64,000 nt of DNA. Source: Aromatoleum toluclasticum ATCC 700605 (GTDB taxonomy: Bacteria > Pseudomonadota > Gammaproteobacteria > Burkholderiales > Rhodocyclaceae). Every line of letters starts with the position of its first letter. Position 1 is the first letter of the stretch. The DNA lies in contig NZ_KB899492.1 in NCBI RefSeq assembly GCF_000378245.1, positions 434,001 to 498,000 on the forward strand, written 5' to 3'. This document shows positions 17,918 to 26,446 of this stretch, piece after piece. The notes under the pieces are model-generated. The model had not been told where the DNA came from and made no database searches. It was given only the letters and a program-made list of their open reading frames with translations. The position numbers and the translations under genes were made by a program.

Positions 17918-18151
17918 CATGCAGTGGAGTGCAGGCGAACGGGTTTGGGGGCGCGACCGGATGGCCCTTCAACGAAATTGATTGCGACAGAGCAAGGACG
18001 AGTCCGCGCCGATCGGCCCGGCTCGCGAAAATTTTCATTTGTCATTTTCCGGGAAGAACAGATTACACTGCCTGCCTTGCCCGACGATCGCCGCAGCTCA
18101 ACGCGGTCACGCAACATCAACGACCTTCGCTTATGCATTCGTGACGCAAAC

Positions 18152-18634
18152 ATGAGAATCTGGAAGCCTGCTCTCGGCGCCCTGACCGCCCTCTCCGTCT
18201 CCTCCTGTGCGACCCCCTTCGACCCCGGCAACGAGCCCGGCAATATGCTGGTCCCGGTTAACCACACCGATCGCTATGCACCGAACATCGTCGTGGAGGA
18301 CGCCTGGGCGGGGAATGTGGATCCTCACGGCGGCGGAGGCAGCGCAACGTGCTGCATCGCCGGCCGCAAGGACTGGTCCAAGCCCGCCCTGGTGCAATGG
18401 CGCTGGGGTGCCGAGGACGACCGCGCCACCGGGAAGATCATCCTCGCCGGCGAAGACCGCTCCGCCCTCGTTCCCTTCCCCCGCGCCCCGCACCGGATCG
18501 CGAAGACCGTCAAGGACGACTGGTCAACCGAGGACTTCCTCGCCGACGAGCTCTATCTGTGCGTGATCTTCCGGACGCTGGACAAGGTCGAGTTCGCCTT
18601 CTCGTCCAGCGCCAGCGCCTGTCGCCACAAGTAA
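18152..18634 (+). CDS. DUF3304-like lipoprotein, copy 1 (putative Tle immunity protein)
   Basis: 160 residues. A lipoprotein signal peptide ends in the lipobox SVSSC, with the acylated Cys at 19. The mature part, with MLVPVNHTDRYAPNIVVEDAWAGNV, a Gly-rich loop, CCIAGRKDWSKPALVQWRWG and LYLCVIFRTLDKVEFAFSS, looks like the DUF3304 family. Such lipoproteins are often encoded next to DUF2235 (Tle1) type VI phospholipase effectors and are thought to neutralise them in the periplasm. I chose this ATG by alignment with the two downstream copies. Copy 1 is the most diverged in its signal peptide. The family name is from memory and was not searched. Confidence 0.72.
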   Translation: MRIWKPALGALTALSVSSCATPFDPGNEPGNMLVPVNHTDRYAPNIVVEDAWAGNVDPHGGGGSATCCIAGRKDWSKPALVQWRWGAEDDRATGKIILAGEDRSALVPFPRAPHRIAKTVKDDWSTEDFLADELYLCVIFRTLDKVEFAFSSSASACRHK

Positions 18635-18706
18635 TCATCCCATCAGGCGGGGCGGATGCCCGGACGAGATGAACGGCCCTTTCGCTTACACATCCGACAC
18701 GCAAAC

Positions 18707-19189
18707 ATGAAGATTCTGGAATCTGCTCTCGCGGCGCTGACTGCCCTCTCCCTCGCGTCCTGCGCGACCCCCGTCGTCTCGGGCAACGAGCCCGGTCAGA
18801 TGTTGGTCCCGGTGAACCACACTAATCGCTATGCGCCGAACATCGTCGTGGAAGACGCTTGGGCGGGAAATGTGGATGCACACGGAGGGGGAGGCAAGGC
18901 GACGTGCTGCATCGCCGGCCGCAAGGACTGGTCCAAACCCGCCCTCGTGCGCTGGCGCTGGGGCGCCGAAGACGATCCCGCCACCGGCAAGATCACCCTC
19001 GCTGGCGAAGACCGCTCCGCCCTCGTTTCCTTCCCCCGCGCCCCGCACCGCATCAACAAGAGCACCAAGGACGACTGGTCACGCGAGGATTTCCTCGCCG
19101 ACGAGATCTATCTGTGCGTGATCTTCCGGACGCTGGACAAGGTCGAGTTCGCATTCTCGTCCACTCGCAGCGCCTGTCGCCACAAGTGA
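18707..19189 (+). CDS. DUF3304-like lipoprotein, copy 2
   Basis: 160 residues, lipobox SLASC with Cys19. It has the same domain layout as copy 1 and is roughly 90% identical to copy 3 by eye. Its start lies exactly 555 bp after copy 1 and 555 bp before copy 3, and the 5' leader with CGCTTACACATCCGACACGC is also repeated. Differences from copy 3 include S for P in the SFPRAPHR segment and D for N at the KDDW site. These scattered changes indicate divergence after duplication, which argues against an assembly repeat. Confidence 0.72.
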   Translation: MKILESALAALTALSLASCATPVVSGNEPGQMLVPVNHTNRYAPNIVVEDAWAGNVDAHGGGGKATCCIAGRKDWSKPALVRWRWGAEDDPATGKITLAGEDRSALVSFPRAPHRINKSTKDDWSREDFLADEIYLCVIFRTLDKVEFAFSSTRSACRHK

Positions 19190-19261
19190 TCATTTCATCA
19201 GGCGGGGCGGAAGCCCGGACGAGATGAACGGCCCTTTCGCTTACGCATCCGACACGCAAAC

Positions 19262-19744
19262 ATGAAGATTCTGGAATCTGCTCTCGCGGCGCTGACTTCC
19301 CTCTCCCTCTGGTCCTGCGCGACTCCCGTCGCCTCGGGCAACGAGCCCGGCCAGATGCTGGTCCCGGTGAACCACACGAATCGCTATGCGCCGAACATCG
19401 TCGTGGAAGACGCATGGGCGGGAAATGTCGATGCTTTCGGAGGGGGCGCGGGCGCAACATGCTGCATCGCTGGCCGCAAGGACTGGTCCAAGCCCGCCCT
19501 CGTGCGCTGGCGCTGGGGCGCCGAGGACGACCGCGCGACGGGCAAGATAATCCTCGCCGGCGAAGACCGCTCCGCCCTCGTTCCCTTCCCCCGCGCACCG
19601 CACCGCATCAACAAGAGCACCAAGGACAACTGGTCAACCGAGGATTTCCTGGCCGACGAGATCTATCTGTGCGTGATTTTCCGGACGCTGGAGACGGTCG
19701 AGTTCGCGTTTTCGTCCACGCGCAGCGGATGCAAAGCCAAGTAG
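19262..19744 (+). CDS. DUF3304-like lipoprotein, copy 3
   Basis: 160 residues, lipobox SLWSC with Cys19. It is closest to copy 2, but the Gly-rich loop differs (FGGGAGATCC against HGGGGKATCC) and so does the C-terminus (SGCKAK against SACRHK). It ends 20 bp before the effector-like DUF2235 gene, so it is the copy most tightly coupled to it. As a periplasm-facing lipoprotein it would protect against a phospholipase acting on the inner or outer membrane. Confidence 0.72.
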   Translation: MKILESALAALTSLSLWSCATPVASGNEPGQMLVPVNHTNRYAPNIVVEDAWAGNVDAFGGGAGATCCIAGRKDWSKPALVRWRWGAEDDRATGKIILAGEDRSALVPFPRAPHRINKSTKDNWSTEDFLADEIYLCVIFRTLETVEFAFSSTRSGCKAK

Positions 19745-19764
19745 CGGATCGCACGGATCGAGAC

Positions 19765-21357
19765 ATGACTGTCAAACAAGCCGTTTCCCCGACGACGGAC
19801 GAACAGCTCGCGAGCGCGTGGCACGAGGGCGCGAAGAAGCGCATGGAAGAGCAGATCGCATGGTGTACGCCCGAGTCGACACCCGCCGACCGCATCCGCT
19901 GCCGCCTCTATCCCAAGCTGTCCTTCTTCTTCGACGGCACCGGCAACAATCTCTACGAGGAGATGGCTAAACCCGAGGGGGAACGCGCGTTATCCAACAT
20001 TGCGAAGCTCTATCAAGCCGCGATAAAGGACAAGGACGGAATGGAGGCAGTCCCCACCTATATTCCCGGCGTCGGCACGCCCTATCGATATGCTAATGGC
20101 AACATTTCGGCGAATGAAGACCCGGGCGGCAGCCTGGGACTGGGTTTTGGCGCCGGTGGCGAGATGCGCCTCGAGGCAGCACTGTACGAGTTCCGACGCA
20201 TCCTGGAGATCGATTGGGGCGCGGGCGCGCTACCGCACATTGAGTGGGTCACGCTGTCGATCTTCGGTTTTTCTCGCGGCGCGACCCTCGCCCGCGCCTT
20301 CGTCCGCCGTCTGATTGCCGAGCAATGCGAACGTATTGCCGACGATCAACTGCTGTGGAACGCCCGCAACGGCGAGCAGGTGCGCCTGCGCATTGTTTTC
20401 ATGGGCCTGTTCGACACGGTCGCCTCGGTTGGCGGCCCCGGGCTGCACATGGGCTGGGGCTCGAAACTGGCGATCCCCGGGGGCGTCGAGCGCTGCCTGC
20501 ATTTCGTTTCGGGGCATGAAGTACGGCAGGCCTTCCCGCTCGATTCGGTTCGCGTCGGCAGCGAATACCCGGAAAAGTGCGAAGAGGTGATCTACCCCGG
20601 CGTGCATTCGGATGTCGGAGGCGGCTATTTCGACGGCTTCCAGGGCCGGTCCAATGCGCTTTCGCGCATTCCCTTGCGTGACATGTACGCGGAGGCACTG
20701 AAAAGCGGCGTGATGCTGCGCAGGCTTTCCGACGCACCGCTCGAAGTTCGCGATGAAATCGCGCTGCCGGCCGATGCACCGCTATTGCAGGCCTATAAGA
20801 CCTATATGGCGTCGCTACCGGCAGCGAACGATGATTCACTGGAATCGCTGCTGCATGCACACCGGGCGCTGAAGTTCCGCTGGCGCGCGGCGATCACGCG
20901 GATGAACAACGACGTCCGCGTGTTGGGAGCGCTGCACCGCCGTGTCGACCCGTCGCTATGCGAAACGGTAGGCGCACAGGACAACCATCGGAAATGTTCG
21001 CCAACAAGCTGGACCCACGAACTGCCGCGCAAACCGGATGTGCAGGCGAAGCAGCTTCTGGCCGAGCATCGGCGCCTGCTACGCCGGATGCCGGCGATCC
21101 GCGAGCCCATCGAATGGCAGGGCGACGCCGAAAGGCGCCGAGTGCGCAACCCCTACGAAGATTTCATCATCGCCGCCTGGGACGACCAGTCAGGGCTTCC
21201 GGAAGAGGTCGACACCTTCATGGCCGAGCATGTCCACGATTCGGTCGCACATTTCACCGACTGGCCGTGTGCCTTGCATGACCAGCGCGCGATCTTCTGC
21301 GATGAAACGCGGATTCTCGCGGAGCGCGAAAAGCGACGAAGCACGGCCCACGCCTGA
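19765..21357 (+). CDS. DUF2235 (Tle1-like) phospholipase, putative type VI secretion effector
   Basis: 530 residues without a signal peptide. The N-terminal segment [10 protein letters not shown] (53-62) and the nucleophile elbow [13 protein letters not shown] (Ser170 in G-F-S-R-G) define the DUF2235 alpha/beta hydrolase. [12 protein letters not shown] supplies the Asp/His region of the triad seen in Tle1 lipases. Tle1 effectors cleave membrane phospholipids in competing cells after delivery by a type VI system. No vgrG, PAAR, hcp or other T6SS gene is in the window, so delivery genes must lie elsewhere. The three upstream lipoproteins are the presumed immunity proteins. Confidence 0.82.
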   Translation: MTVKQAVSPTTDEQLASAWHEGAKKRMEEQIAWCTPESTPADRIRCRLYPKLSFFFDGTGNNLYEEMAKPEGERALSNIAKLYQAAIKDKDGMEAVPTYIPGVGTPYRYANGNISANEDPGGSLGLGFGAGGEMRLEAALYEFRRILEIDWGAGALPHIEWVTLSIFGFSRGATLARAFVRRLIAEQCERIADDQLLWNARNGEQVRLRIVFMGLFDTVASVGGPGLHMGWGSKLAIPGGVERCLHFVSGHEVRQAFPLDSVRVGSEYPEKCEEVIYPGVHSDVGGGYFDGFQGRSNALSRIPLRDMYAEALKSGVMLRRLSDAPLEVRDEIALPADAPLLQAYKTYMASLPAANDDSLESLLHAHRALKFRWRAAITRMNNDVRVLGALHRRVDPSLCETVGAQDNHRKCSPTSWTHELPRKPDVQAKQLLAEHRRLLRRMPAIREPIEWQGDAERRRVRNPYEDFIIAAWDDQSGLPEEVDTFMAEHVHDSVAHFTDWPCALHDQRAIFCDETRILAEREKRRSTAHA

Positions 21358-21452
21358 CACCCGCGGTCGCCCCGCAGCGATTTGGCGCGTCGACGCCCCA
21401 CCCCCGACGACGAACAGCTGCACGTCGGCGGCGGGCGCAGGCGTCGCTGGCC

Positions 21453-21626
21453 TCAGCCTTCCTGCTCGGGCGCCGGATTGAAGTGTTCCTTGCCGTTGCC
21501 GCAGTCGGGGCAAACCCAGTCCTCGGGCACGTCTTCCCACTTGGTGCCGGCGGCGATGCCGTCGTCGGGGAGACCGTCGGCTTCGTTGTAAGGGAAGTAG
21601 CAGGCGCTGCATTGGTAGGTGGTCAT
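21453..21626 (-). CDS. rubredoxin
   Basis: A 57-residue protein. Two CXXC pairs bind one iron: [11 protein letters not shown] at the start and [13 protein letters not shown] near the end, with the rubredoxin segment [15 protein letters not shown] between them. The length is typical. It transfers single electrons, for example to a hydroxylase, a peroxide-reducing rubrerythrin or another redox partner. No rubredoxin reductase is adjacent. It is the most downstream minus-strand gene of the box-associated stretch, separated from the crotonase gene by a palindromic repeat, so it may be a separate unit. Confidence 0.9.
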   Translation of the reverse strand: MTTYQCSACYFPYNEADGLPDDGIAAGTKWEDVPEDWVCPDCGNGKEHFNPAPEQEG

Positions 21627-21687
21627 GATGGCGGTCTCTCTGTGTCGTTGAGGGTGGTTCGGGCGCTCTGCGGCGCCGTTGGGGTTT

Positions 21688-21770
21688 CGTGGGGCGGGAG
21701 TTATCCCGTCAAGGGGGGGCGGGCCGGCACCGCCGCGTGGCGGGACGCGCTTCGCTCCTCCCGCCCTACG
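21688..21770. repeat. palindromic intergenic repeat (GTAGGGCGGG family), diverged copy
   Basis: CGTGGGGCGGGAG at the left and CTCCCGCCCTACG at the right (ending 21770), with internal TCCCG and GGCGGGACGCG arms. It belongs to the family of the elements at 28760-28840 and 38590-38671. Confidence 0.7.
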
Positions 21771-21781
21771 GGGTCAGGGGT

Positions 21782-22585
21782 TCATATCGGCGCGCCGGCG
21801 GGGAAATTCGGCGTCCTGCGCTCGCGCACGGCGGCGAGGCCCTCGCGGACTTCGGGGCCGGTGAAGCCGAGCATTTCGAGCGCGACGGAGTTGTCGAAGA
21901 TCGGACCGGCCTGGCGCAGCCAGTTGTTGAGGCTGTGCTTGGTCCAGCGCAAGGCGGTCTGCGGGCCGGCGGCGAGCTTCTTCGCGATGTCGAAGGCGGT
22001 GTCGCGCAAGGCGTCGGCGTCGACCGCCATCGACACGAGGCCGATGCGTTCGGCTTCCTCGCCGCTGATCTCGTTCGACAACAGCAGGTGCAGCTTGGCC
22101 TTGGCCATGCCGCACAGCAGCGGCCAGATGATCGCGGCGTGGTCGCCGGCGGCGACGCCCAGGCGGGTGTGGCCGTCGATGAGGCGCGCGTTCTTCGCGG
22201 CGATGGAGATGTCGGCGAGCAGCGCGACGGCCAGCCCGCCGCCGACGGCGGGGCCGTTGATCGCGGAGACGATCACCTTCGAGCAGTTGATCATGTTGTA
22301 GACGATGTCGCGCGCTTCCTTCCACACGCGGGCGCGGTGCTCGAAGTCGTCGACCATCGCGGCGACGAGGTCCAGCGTGCCGCCCGCGGAGAAGCCCTTG
22401 TCCTGGCCGCGCACGACGATCACCGACACCGCGGGGTCACGGTCGAGGTCGCGCCAGATGTCGGCGAGTTCGCCGTGGCCGGTGGCGTCGGCAGCCGGGA
22501 GCTTGCCCGGTTCGCCGAGGATCACTTCGGCGATGCCGTGCTCGTGGAGCTCGACTTTCAGGTTGGTGTAGCGGGTGTAGTCCAT
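21782..22585 (-). CDS. crotonase-family protein of the box-associated operon, lacking hydratase glutamates
   Basis: 267 residues. Fold motifs: oxyanion loop FSAGGTLDL near 65-73 and [15 protein letters not shown] (111-125). Aligned to a hydratase, the catalytic Glu positions are A119 and H139, while D148 (VAAGDHAA) is kept in the second active-site loop. It is therefore unlikely to be an ordinary hydratase. In the box pathway one expects enzymes that turn 3,4-dehydroadipyl-CoA into 3-oxoadipyl-CoA, so an isomerase is plausible. It could equally act on another thioester. GAAGGAATCAAG precedes the ATG. It is followed upstream by a REP pair and the thioesterase gene. Confidence 0.8.
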   Translation of the reverse strand: MDYTRYTNLKVELHEHGIAEVILGEPGKLPAADATGHGELADIWRDLDRDPAVSVIVVRGQDKGFSAGGTLDLVAAMVDDFEHRARVWKEARDIVYNMINCSKVIVSAINGPAVGGGLAVALLADISIAAKNARLIDGHTRLGVAAGDHAAIIWPLLCGMAKAKLHLLLSNEISGEEAERIGLVSMAVDADALRDTAFDIAKKLAAGPQTALRWTKHSLNNWLRQAGPIFDNSVALEMLGFTGPEVREGLAAVRERRTPNFPAGAPI

Positions 22586-22624
22586 CTTGATTCCTTCGTT
22601 GCGGCGGGTTCGGTGACCATCACT

Positions 22625-22699
22625 GTGGGAGCGGCTTCAGCCGCGAATGGGCCGATCCGGCAGCTCCTAGCGCCGATTCGCGGCTAAAGCCGCTCCCAC
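22625..22699. repeat. REP-like inverted pair
   Basis: GTGGGAGCGGCTTCAGCCGC at 22625 and its inverted partner ending in AGCCGCTCCCAC at 22699. The two arms of about 24 bp are separated by about 27 bp. It is one of five such pairs in the window and resembles Pseudomonas-type REP doublets. Confidence 0.85.
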
Positions 22700-22725
22700 C
22701 TGGCCGCTCGCGCACGCGCGCCACG

Positions 22726-23145
22726 TCAGTCCTGCGGCTCCAGAAACCGGCCGAACCGCTCGCGCCATTCGTCGTCGATCAGGGTGGCGCGCGGGGCGCC
22801 GCCGAGGTCGGCCCACACCACCGTCTGCTTCGCGCGGAAGCGCACCTGTTCTCCCTTCGACGCCGTCGTGACGATGTCCATCGAGCTGCCGCCGATGCGC
22901 GCGACGTAGAGCGTGAAGGTGAGTTCGTCGCCGTGCATGCTCGGAGCGATGAAGTCGACTTCGAGGTGGCGCATCGGCACGCCGCGCCGGATCTCGGCGT
23001 GCAGCTTGTAGAAGTCCACGCCGATGCCGTTGTCGAACCAGTCCTCGATCACTTCGTTGCACAGCACCAGGCACTGCGGGTAGAAGACGATGCCGGCCGG
23101 ATCACAGTGGTGGAAGCGGATGGGTTTCTTGCATTCGAAAATCAT
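22726..23145 (-). CDS. benzoyl-CoA/4-hydroxybenzoyl-CoA thioesterase family protein
   Basis: 139 residues of the hotdog fold. The acyl-CoA thioesterase signature HHCDPAGIVFYPQ near the N-terminus contains the catalytic Asp of the 4-hydroxybenzoyl-CoA thioesterase class. A benzoyl-CoA thioesterase of this class is encoded in the box cluster of Azoarcus evansii, where it is thought to release CoA when benzoyl-CoA builds up. The start lies 7 bp after the stop of the alpha/beta hydrolase gene, so it is part of the same operon as the ABC transporter. Confidence 0.85.
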   Translation of the reverse strand: MIFECKKPIRFHHCDPAGIVFYPQCLVLCNEVIEDWFDNGIGVDFYKLHAEIRRGVPMRHLEVDFIAPSMHGDELTFTLYVARIGGSSMDIVTTASKGEQVRFRAKQTVVWADLGGAPRATLIDDEWRERFGRFLEPQD

Positions 23146-23152
23146 GGCGATT

Positions 23153-23923
23153 TCAGTCCAGTATGCGGTTCACGAATTCGCCGACGGCCTCGATCACGGC
23201 CGCGGGCTGGTCCTTGTGGGGGGAATGGCGGCAGTCGGCGAGCTTGACGACGTCCACGTCGCGCGCCTGCGCGGCGATGCGGTCGATCTGGTCCATCGTG
23301 CCATATTCGTCGTCCTCGCCCTGGATCGCGAGCACCGGGCAGGCGATGCGCGGCACGTATTCCTCGATGTTCCACGCGCGGAAATCCGGATGCAGCCAGA
23401 TGTCGTTCCAGCCCCAGAAAGCCGCGTCCACGTCGGCGTGGTACTTGCCGAGGCGTGCGGGCAGGTCGGTGCTCTGCCACGCGACCTTGGCCTTCGCGAT
23501 GCTGTCGACCGAGATGTCCTCGACCAGCACGTGCGGCGCCATCAGGATCACGCCGGAGAGCTGCGTGCCGGTGCCGCCGGCGCAGATCAGCGCGATCGAG
23601 CCGCCGTCGGAGTGGCCGAGGAGGATGGGCCGGTCGAGCTGCAGCGCGTCGAGGAAGGCCGGCAGCACCGCGAGGCCCTCGTCGTGCATGTAGCGCGTGT
23701 CGCGCGGCAAATCCGCCGGGTCGGAGCGGCCGTAGCCGGCGCGCGAATAGACGATGGCCTCGCAGCCGGTCGCGTCGGCGACCTTCTGCGGGAAGTCGCG
23801 CCACATCGATACCGAGCCCAGGCCCTCGTGCAGGAACACGATGGCCGGCGCGCCCTCGCGCGGATGCGCGGAAGGCAGGCGGACGTATTCGAGATTCTTG
23901 CCGCCGACACGTAGCAGTTTCAT
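23153..23923 (-). CDS. alpha/beta hydrolase of the box-associated operon
   Basis: 256 residues. The oxyanion segment VFLHEGLGSVSMW, the nucleophile elbow LLGHSDGGSIAL (Ser in G-H-S-D-G) and the late His in ADCRHSPHKDQP make a complete triad. Family members of this type hydrolyse esters, lactones or C-C bonds. In box clusters a lactone hydrolase-like gene is common and may rescue lactones formed from ring-cleavage intermediates. It abuts livF directly (stop at 23153, next gene from 23924), so it is translationally close to the transporter. The substrate is not known. Confidence 0.82.
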   Translation of the reverse strand: MKLLRVGGKNLEYVRLPSAHPREGAPAIVFLHEGLGSVSMWRDFPQKVADATGCEAIVYSRAGYGRSDPADLPRDTRYMHDEGLAVLPAFLDALQLDRPILLGHSDGGSIALICAGGTGTQLSGVILMAPHVLVEDISVDSIAKAKVAWQSTDLPARLGKYHADVDAAFWGWNDIWLHPDFRAWNIEEYVPRIACPVLAIQGEDDEYGTMDQIDRIAAQARDVDVVKLADCRHSPHKDQPAAVIEAVGEFVNRILD

Positions 23924-24730
23924 TCAGACCCCCAAGTGTTTCTTGATGAGCTCGGGATTATTGCGCACCTCCTCGCTCGGGCCGTCGAAAACGACCTGCC
24001 CCTTCACGAGGATCATCGAGCGGTCGGTGAGCGCGGTGATGGCCGAGTGGTTCTTGTCGACGATCACGGTGGCGATGCCGCTGTCGCGGATCTCGCGGAT
24101 CACGCGCCAGATTTCCCGCACGATCAGCGGCGCGAGGCCTTCGGTGGCTTCGTCGAGGATCAGCAGGTCGGGGTTGGTCATCAGCGCGCGGCCGATCGTG
24201 AGCATCTGCTGCTCGCCGCCCGAGAGCTGGCCGCCGCCGTTGGTGAGACGTTCCGCGAGCCGCGGGAAGGTCGTCATCACGCGGTCGAAGGTCCAGTCGC
24301 GCTGGCCTTCGACGCCGGCACGCGCGGCCATCAGCAGGTTCTCCTTCACCGTGAGGTTGGGGAAGATGCCGCGGCCTTCGGGCACGTAGGCGATGCCCAG
24401 CTTCGCGATCCGGTGCGTCGGCCCGCCCGTCATGCGCTGGCCGCGCACCAGCACGCCGCCTGCCTTCGGGTTCAGGAAGCCCATCATCGTGCGGATCAGC
24501 GTGGTCTTGCCCATGCCGTTGCGGCCCATCAGGCCCAGCGCCTCGCCCTTGCGGATGTGGAAGTTCACACCGTGCAGGATGTGGCTGGAGCCGTAGTAGG
24601 TATGCAGTCCGATCGCTTCCAGCAGCAGCTCGCGCTGGTCCGGAGCCGGATCGCGCAGCACGCCGGGGGCCGCTGTCGCGGGCGTACCGGCGGCGGCTTC
24701 GTTCAGTTTCAGCATCGACATGTCATTCAT
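23924..24730 (-). CDS. livF: ABC transporter ATPase (LivF type)
   Basis: 268 residues. Walker A is GRNGMGKTT, the ABC signature is QLSGGEQQM and Walker B is LLILDEATEGLAP. The branched-chain amino acid/aromatic acid (HAAT) type is shown by the YVPEGRGIFPNLTVKENL segment. The N-terminus carries an extra 35 residues before the ATPase core. It overlaps livG by 8 bp (ATGAATGA). With LivG it powers uptake of the ligand bound by the periplasmic protein at 27502-28698, probably benzoate given the box context. Confidence 0.9.
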   Translation of the reverse strand: MNDMSMLKLNEAAAGTPATAAPGVLRDPAPDQRELLLEAIGLHTYYGSSHILHGVNFHIRKGEALGLMGRNGMGKTTLIRTMMGFLNPKAGGVLVRGQRMTGGPTHRIAKLGIAYVPEGRGIFPNLTVKENLLMAARAGVEGQRDWTFDRVMTTFPRLAERLTNGGGQLSGGEQQMLTIGRALMTNPDLLILDEATEGLAPLIVREIWRVIREIRDSGIATVIVDKNHSAITALTDRSMILVKGQVVFDGPSEEVRNNPELIKKHLGV

Positions 24731-25481
24731 GCTCCGCCTCGTGTCCGAGATAGGCTGCCTGCACGTCGGGGCTGTTGCGGATCTGCTCCGGCGGGCCCGA
24801 TTCCAGCACCTGGCCGTTGACCATCACGGTGATGCGGTCGGCGACCGCGAACACCGCGTCCATGTCGTGCTCGACGAGCAGGATCGCGCGCGTCGCCTTG
24901 AGGCGGTTGAGCAGCGTAACCATCTGCGCGGACTCCTCCGAGCCCATGCCGGCGAGCGGCTCGTCGAGCAGCAGCACTTCGGCGTCGGTCGCGAGCACCA
25001 TCGCGATCTCCAGTTGCCTTTGTTCGCCGTGCGACATCGTGCCGGCGACGCGGTTCTCGCGCCCCGACAGGCCCGCTTCCGCGATCGCGGCGCGCGCGCG
25101 CTCGACCGCTTCGGGCATGGCCAGCGCGTCGGTAAAGAGGCTCCACGGGCGCGGCTTCCTCGACTGCGCGGCGAGGCGGCAGTTCTCCAGCACCGTGAAC
25201 TTCGGGAAGATGTTCGTGCGCTGGTAGCTGCGGCCGATGCCGATGCGCGAGCGCTGGTAGGCGGTGAGGCCAGTGATGTCCTCGCCCTTGTAGCGGATCG
25301 TGCCTTCGGACGGCGGCAGGTCTCCCGACAGCATGTTGATGCAGGTCGATTTGCCGGCGCCGTTGGGCCCCAGCAGCGCGTGCAGCACACCGCGTTCGAG
25401 GCTCAGATTGACGCTCTGGTTCGCGGTCAGGCCGCCGAAGCGGCGCGTCATGCCTTCTGCGGATAGCAGGACTTCAGACAT
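24723..25481 (-). CDS. livG: ABC transporter ATPase (LivG type)
   Basis: 252 residues. Walker A GPNGAGKST, signature TMSHGEQRQ and Walker B VLLLDEPLAGM are intact. The segment RSYQRTNIFPKFTVLENCRLA is typical of LivG. It overlaps livM and livF by 8 bp on each side, which indicates tight translational coupling in one operon. It forms the ATPase heterodimer with the LivF-type subunit under the LivH/LivM permeases. Confidence 0.91.
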   Translation of the reverse strand: MSEVLLSAEGMTRRFGGLTANQSVNLSLERGVLHALLGPNGAGKSTCINMLSGDLPPSEGTIRYKGEDITGLTAYQRSRIGIGRSYQRTNIFPKFTVLENCRLAAQSRKPRPWSLFTDALAMPEAVERARAAIAEAGLSGRENRVAGTMSHGEQRQLEIAMVLATDAEVLLLDEPLAGMGSEESAQMVTLLNRLKATRAILLVEHDMDAVFAVADRITVMVNGQVLESGPPEQIRNSPDVQAAYLGHEAEHE

Positions 25482-26442
25482 TGCTCTTTCCCCCGTTGAT
25501 GCGCGCCATGATGCGGGCGGGTGTCGCGGTCAGGCCGCCCGGCATGAACAGCACCGCGGCGACGATCGTGAGGCCCATCAGCAGCTGCCAGTGCTTGGTG
25601 ACGCTGGTGAAGATTTCCTGCAGGCCCACGAGCGCGACCGCGCCGGCGACCGCGCCGCCGAGGTTGCCCATGCCGCCGAGGATCACCATCAGCAGCACGT
25701 CGCCGGACTTGTGCCACGACAGGTACTCGGGCGTGACGAAGCCGAACAGCACCGCGTACAGGAAGCCGGCCACCCCCGCCAGCGCGCCCGCCAGCGTGAA
25801 GGCGGCGAGCTTGTAGCGGAAGGTCGCGTAACCCAGCGACAGCATGCGGTGCTCGTTGCTGCGGATGCCCACCAGCACGCGGCCGAAGGGCGAGCGCAGC
25901 ACGAGCTTGAGCAGGCCATACACCGCGAGCATCGCCGCGACGACGAAGTAGTACAGGTGATGCGGCTCGTTGAGGTCGAACGGCGCCCAGCCGGCGATCG
26001 CCGCGTCGGGCTTGAAGTTGAGGTAGATGCCGTCCGAGCCGCCGCCGACCGGTGTGTCGTGGAACACGTAGTAGGCCATCTGCGCGAAGGCGAGCGTCAC
26101 CATGATGAAGTAGATGCCCTTGGTGCGCAGCACGAAGAGCCCGATCACGAAGGCCGCCACGGCCGCCGCCAGCACCGAGGCCGGCAGCGCCAGCCACAGG
26201 TTGGCCGGGTCGTACTTGGGCGTCATCAGCGCGACCACGTAGGCGGCGATGCCGAAGTAGGCGGCGTGGCCGAAGGACACCAGGCCGGTGAAGCCGACCA
26301 GCAGGTCCAGGCTCATCGCGAAGATCGCGAGGATCAGCACCTTGGCGACCATCTCGGCGTAGAAGTCCGAGCCGAAGGCCGGGAAGGCCAGCACGCCGGC
26401 CATCACCGCGAGCTTGAAGATTGTCGAGACTTGGGAGTTCAT
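25474..26442 (-). CDS. livM: ABC transporter permease (LivM type)
   Basis: 322 residues with about eight to ten membrane spans. LivM hallmarks are AMSLDLLVGFTGLVSFGHAAYFGIAAYV near the N-terminus and VILGGMGNLGGAVAGAVALVGLQE near the C-terminus. It is the permease partner of LivH, encoded 4 bp upstream. It belongs to the HAAT family that also imports benzoate and other aromatic acids. Confidence 0.92.
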   Translation of the reverse strand: MNSQVSTIFKLAVMAGVLAFPAFGSDFYAEMVAKVLILAIFAMSLDLLVGFTGLVSFGHAAYFGIAAYVVALMTPKYDPANLWLALPASVLAAAVAAFVIGLFVLRTKGIYFIMVTLAFAQMAYYVFHDTPVGGGSDGIYLNFKPDAAIAGWAPFDLNEPHHLYYFVVAAMLAVYGLLKLVLRSPFGRVLVGIRSNEHRMLSLGYATFRYKLAAFTLAGALAGVAGFLYAVLFGFVTPEYLSWHKSGDVLLMVILGGMGNLGGAVAGAVALVGLQEIFTSVTKHWQLLMGLTIVAAVLFMPGGLTATPARIMARINGGKSNV

Positions 26443-26446
26443 CGCC

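Larger units (their letters stand above)
17731..18151. other. divergent intergenic region between reductase operon and lipoprotein genes
   Basis: 421 bp without a supported gene. It holds the bzdN-like leader and ribosome site, the FNR-type box and two TetR-type operators (17831-17917). Further on is an AT-richer stretch near 18030-18070 with a weak plus-strand promoter candidate, TTGTCA (18039-18044) and ATTACA (18062-18067). Bases from about 18116 are related to the leaders of the two later lipoprotein copies. Confidence 0.5.
18116..19744 (+). repeat. three-copy tandem gene duplication, period 555 bp
   Basis: The starts at 18152, 18707 and 19262 are exactly 555 bp apart, and the 72-bp spacers between copies are alike (a 'CATCAGGCGGGGCGG' stretch, then GGACGAGATGAACGGCCC). 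The unit covers leader plus gene. Confidence 0.88.

Noticed and set aside
18152-19744. Tandem copies as an assembly artefact
   Set aside because: The copies differ by many scattered substitutions, including changes in the lipobox and the C-terminus, so they are real diverged duplicates.
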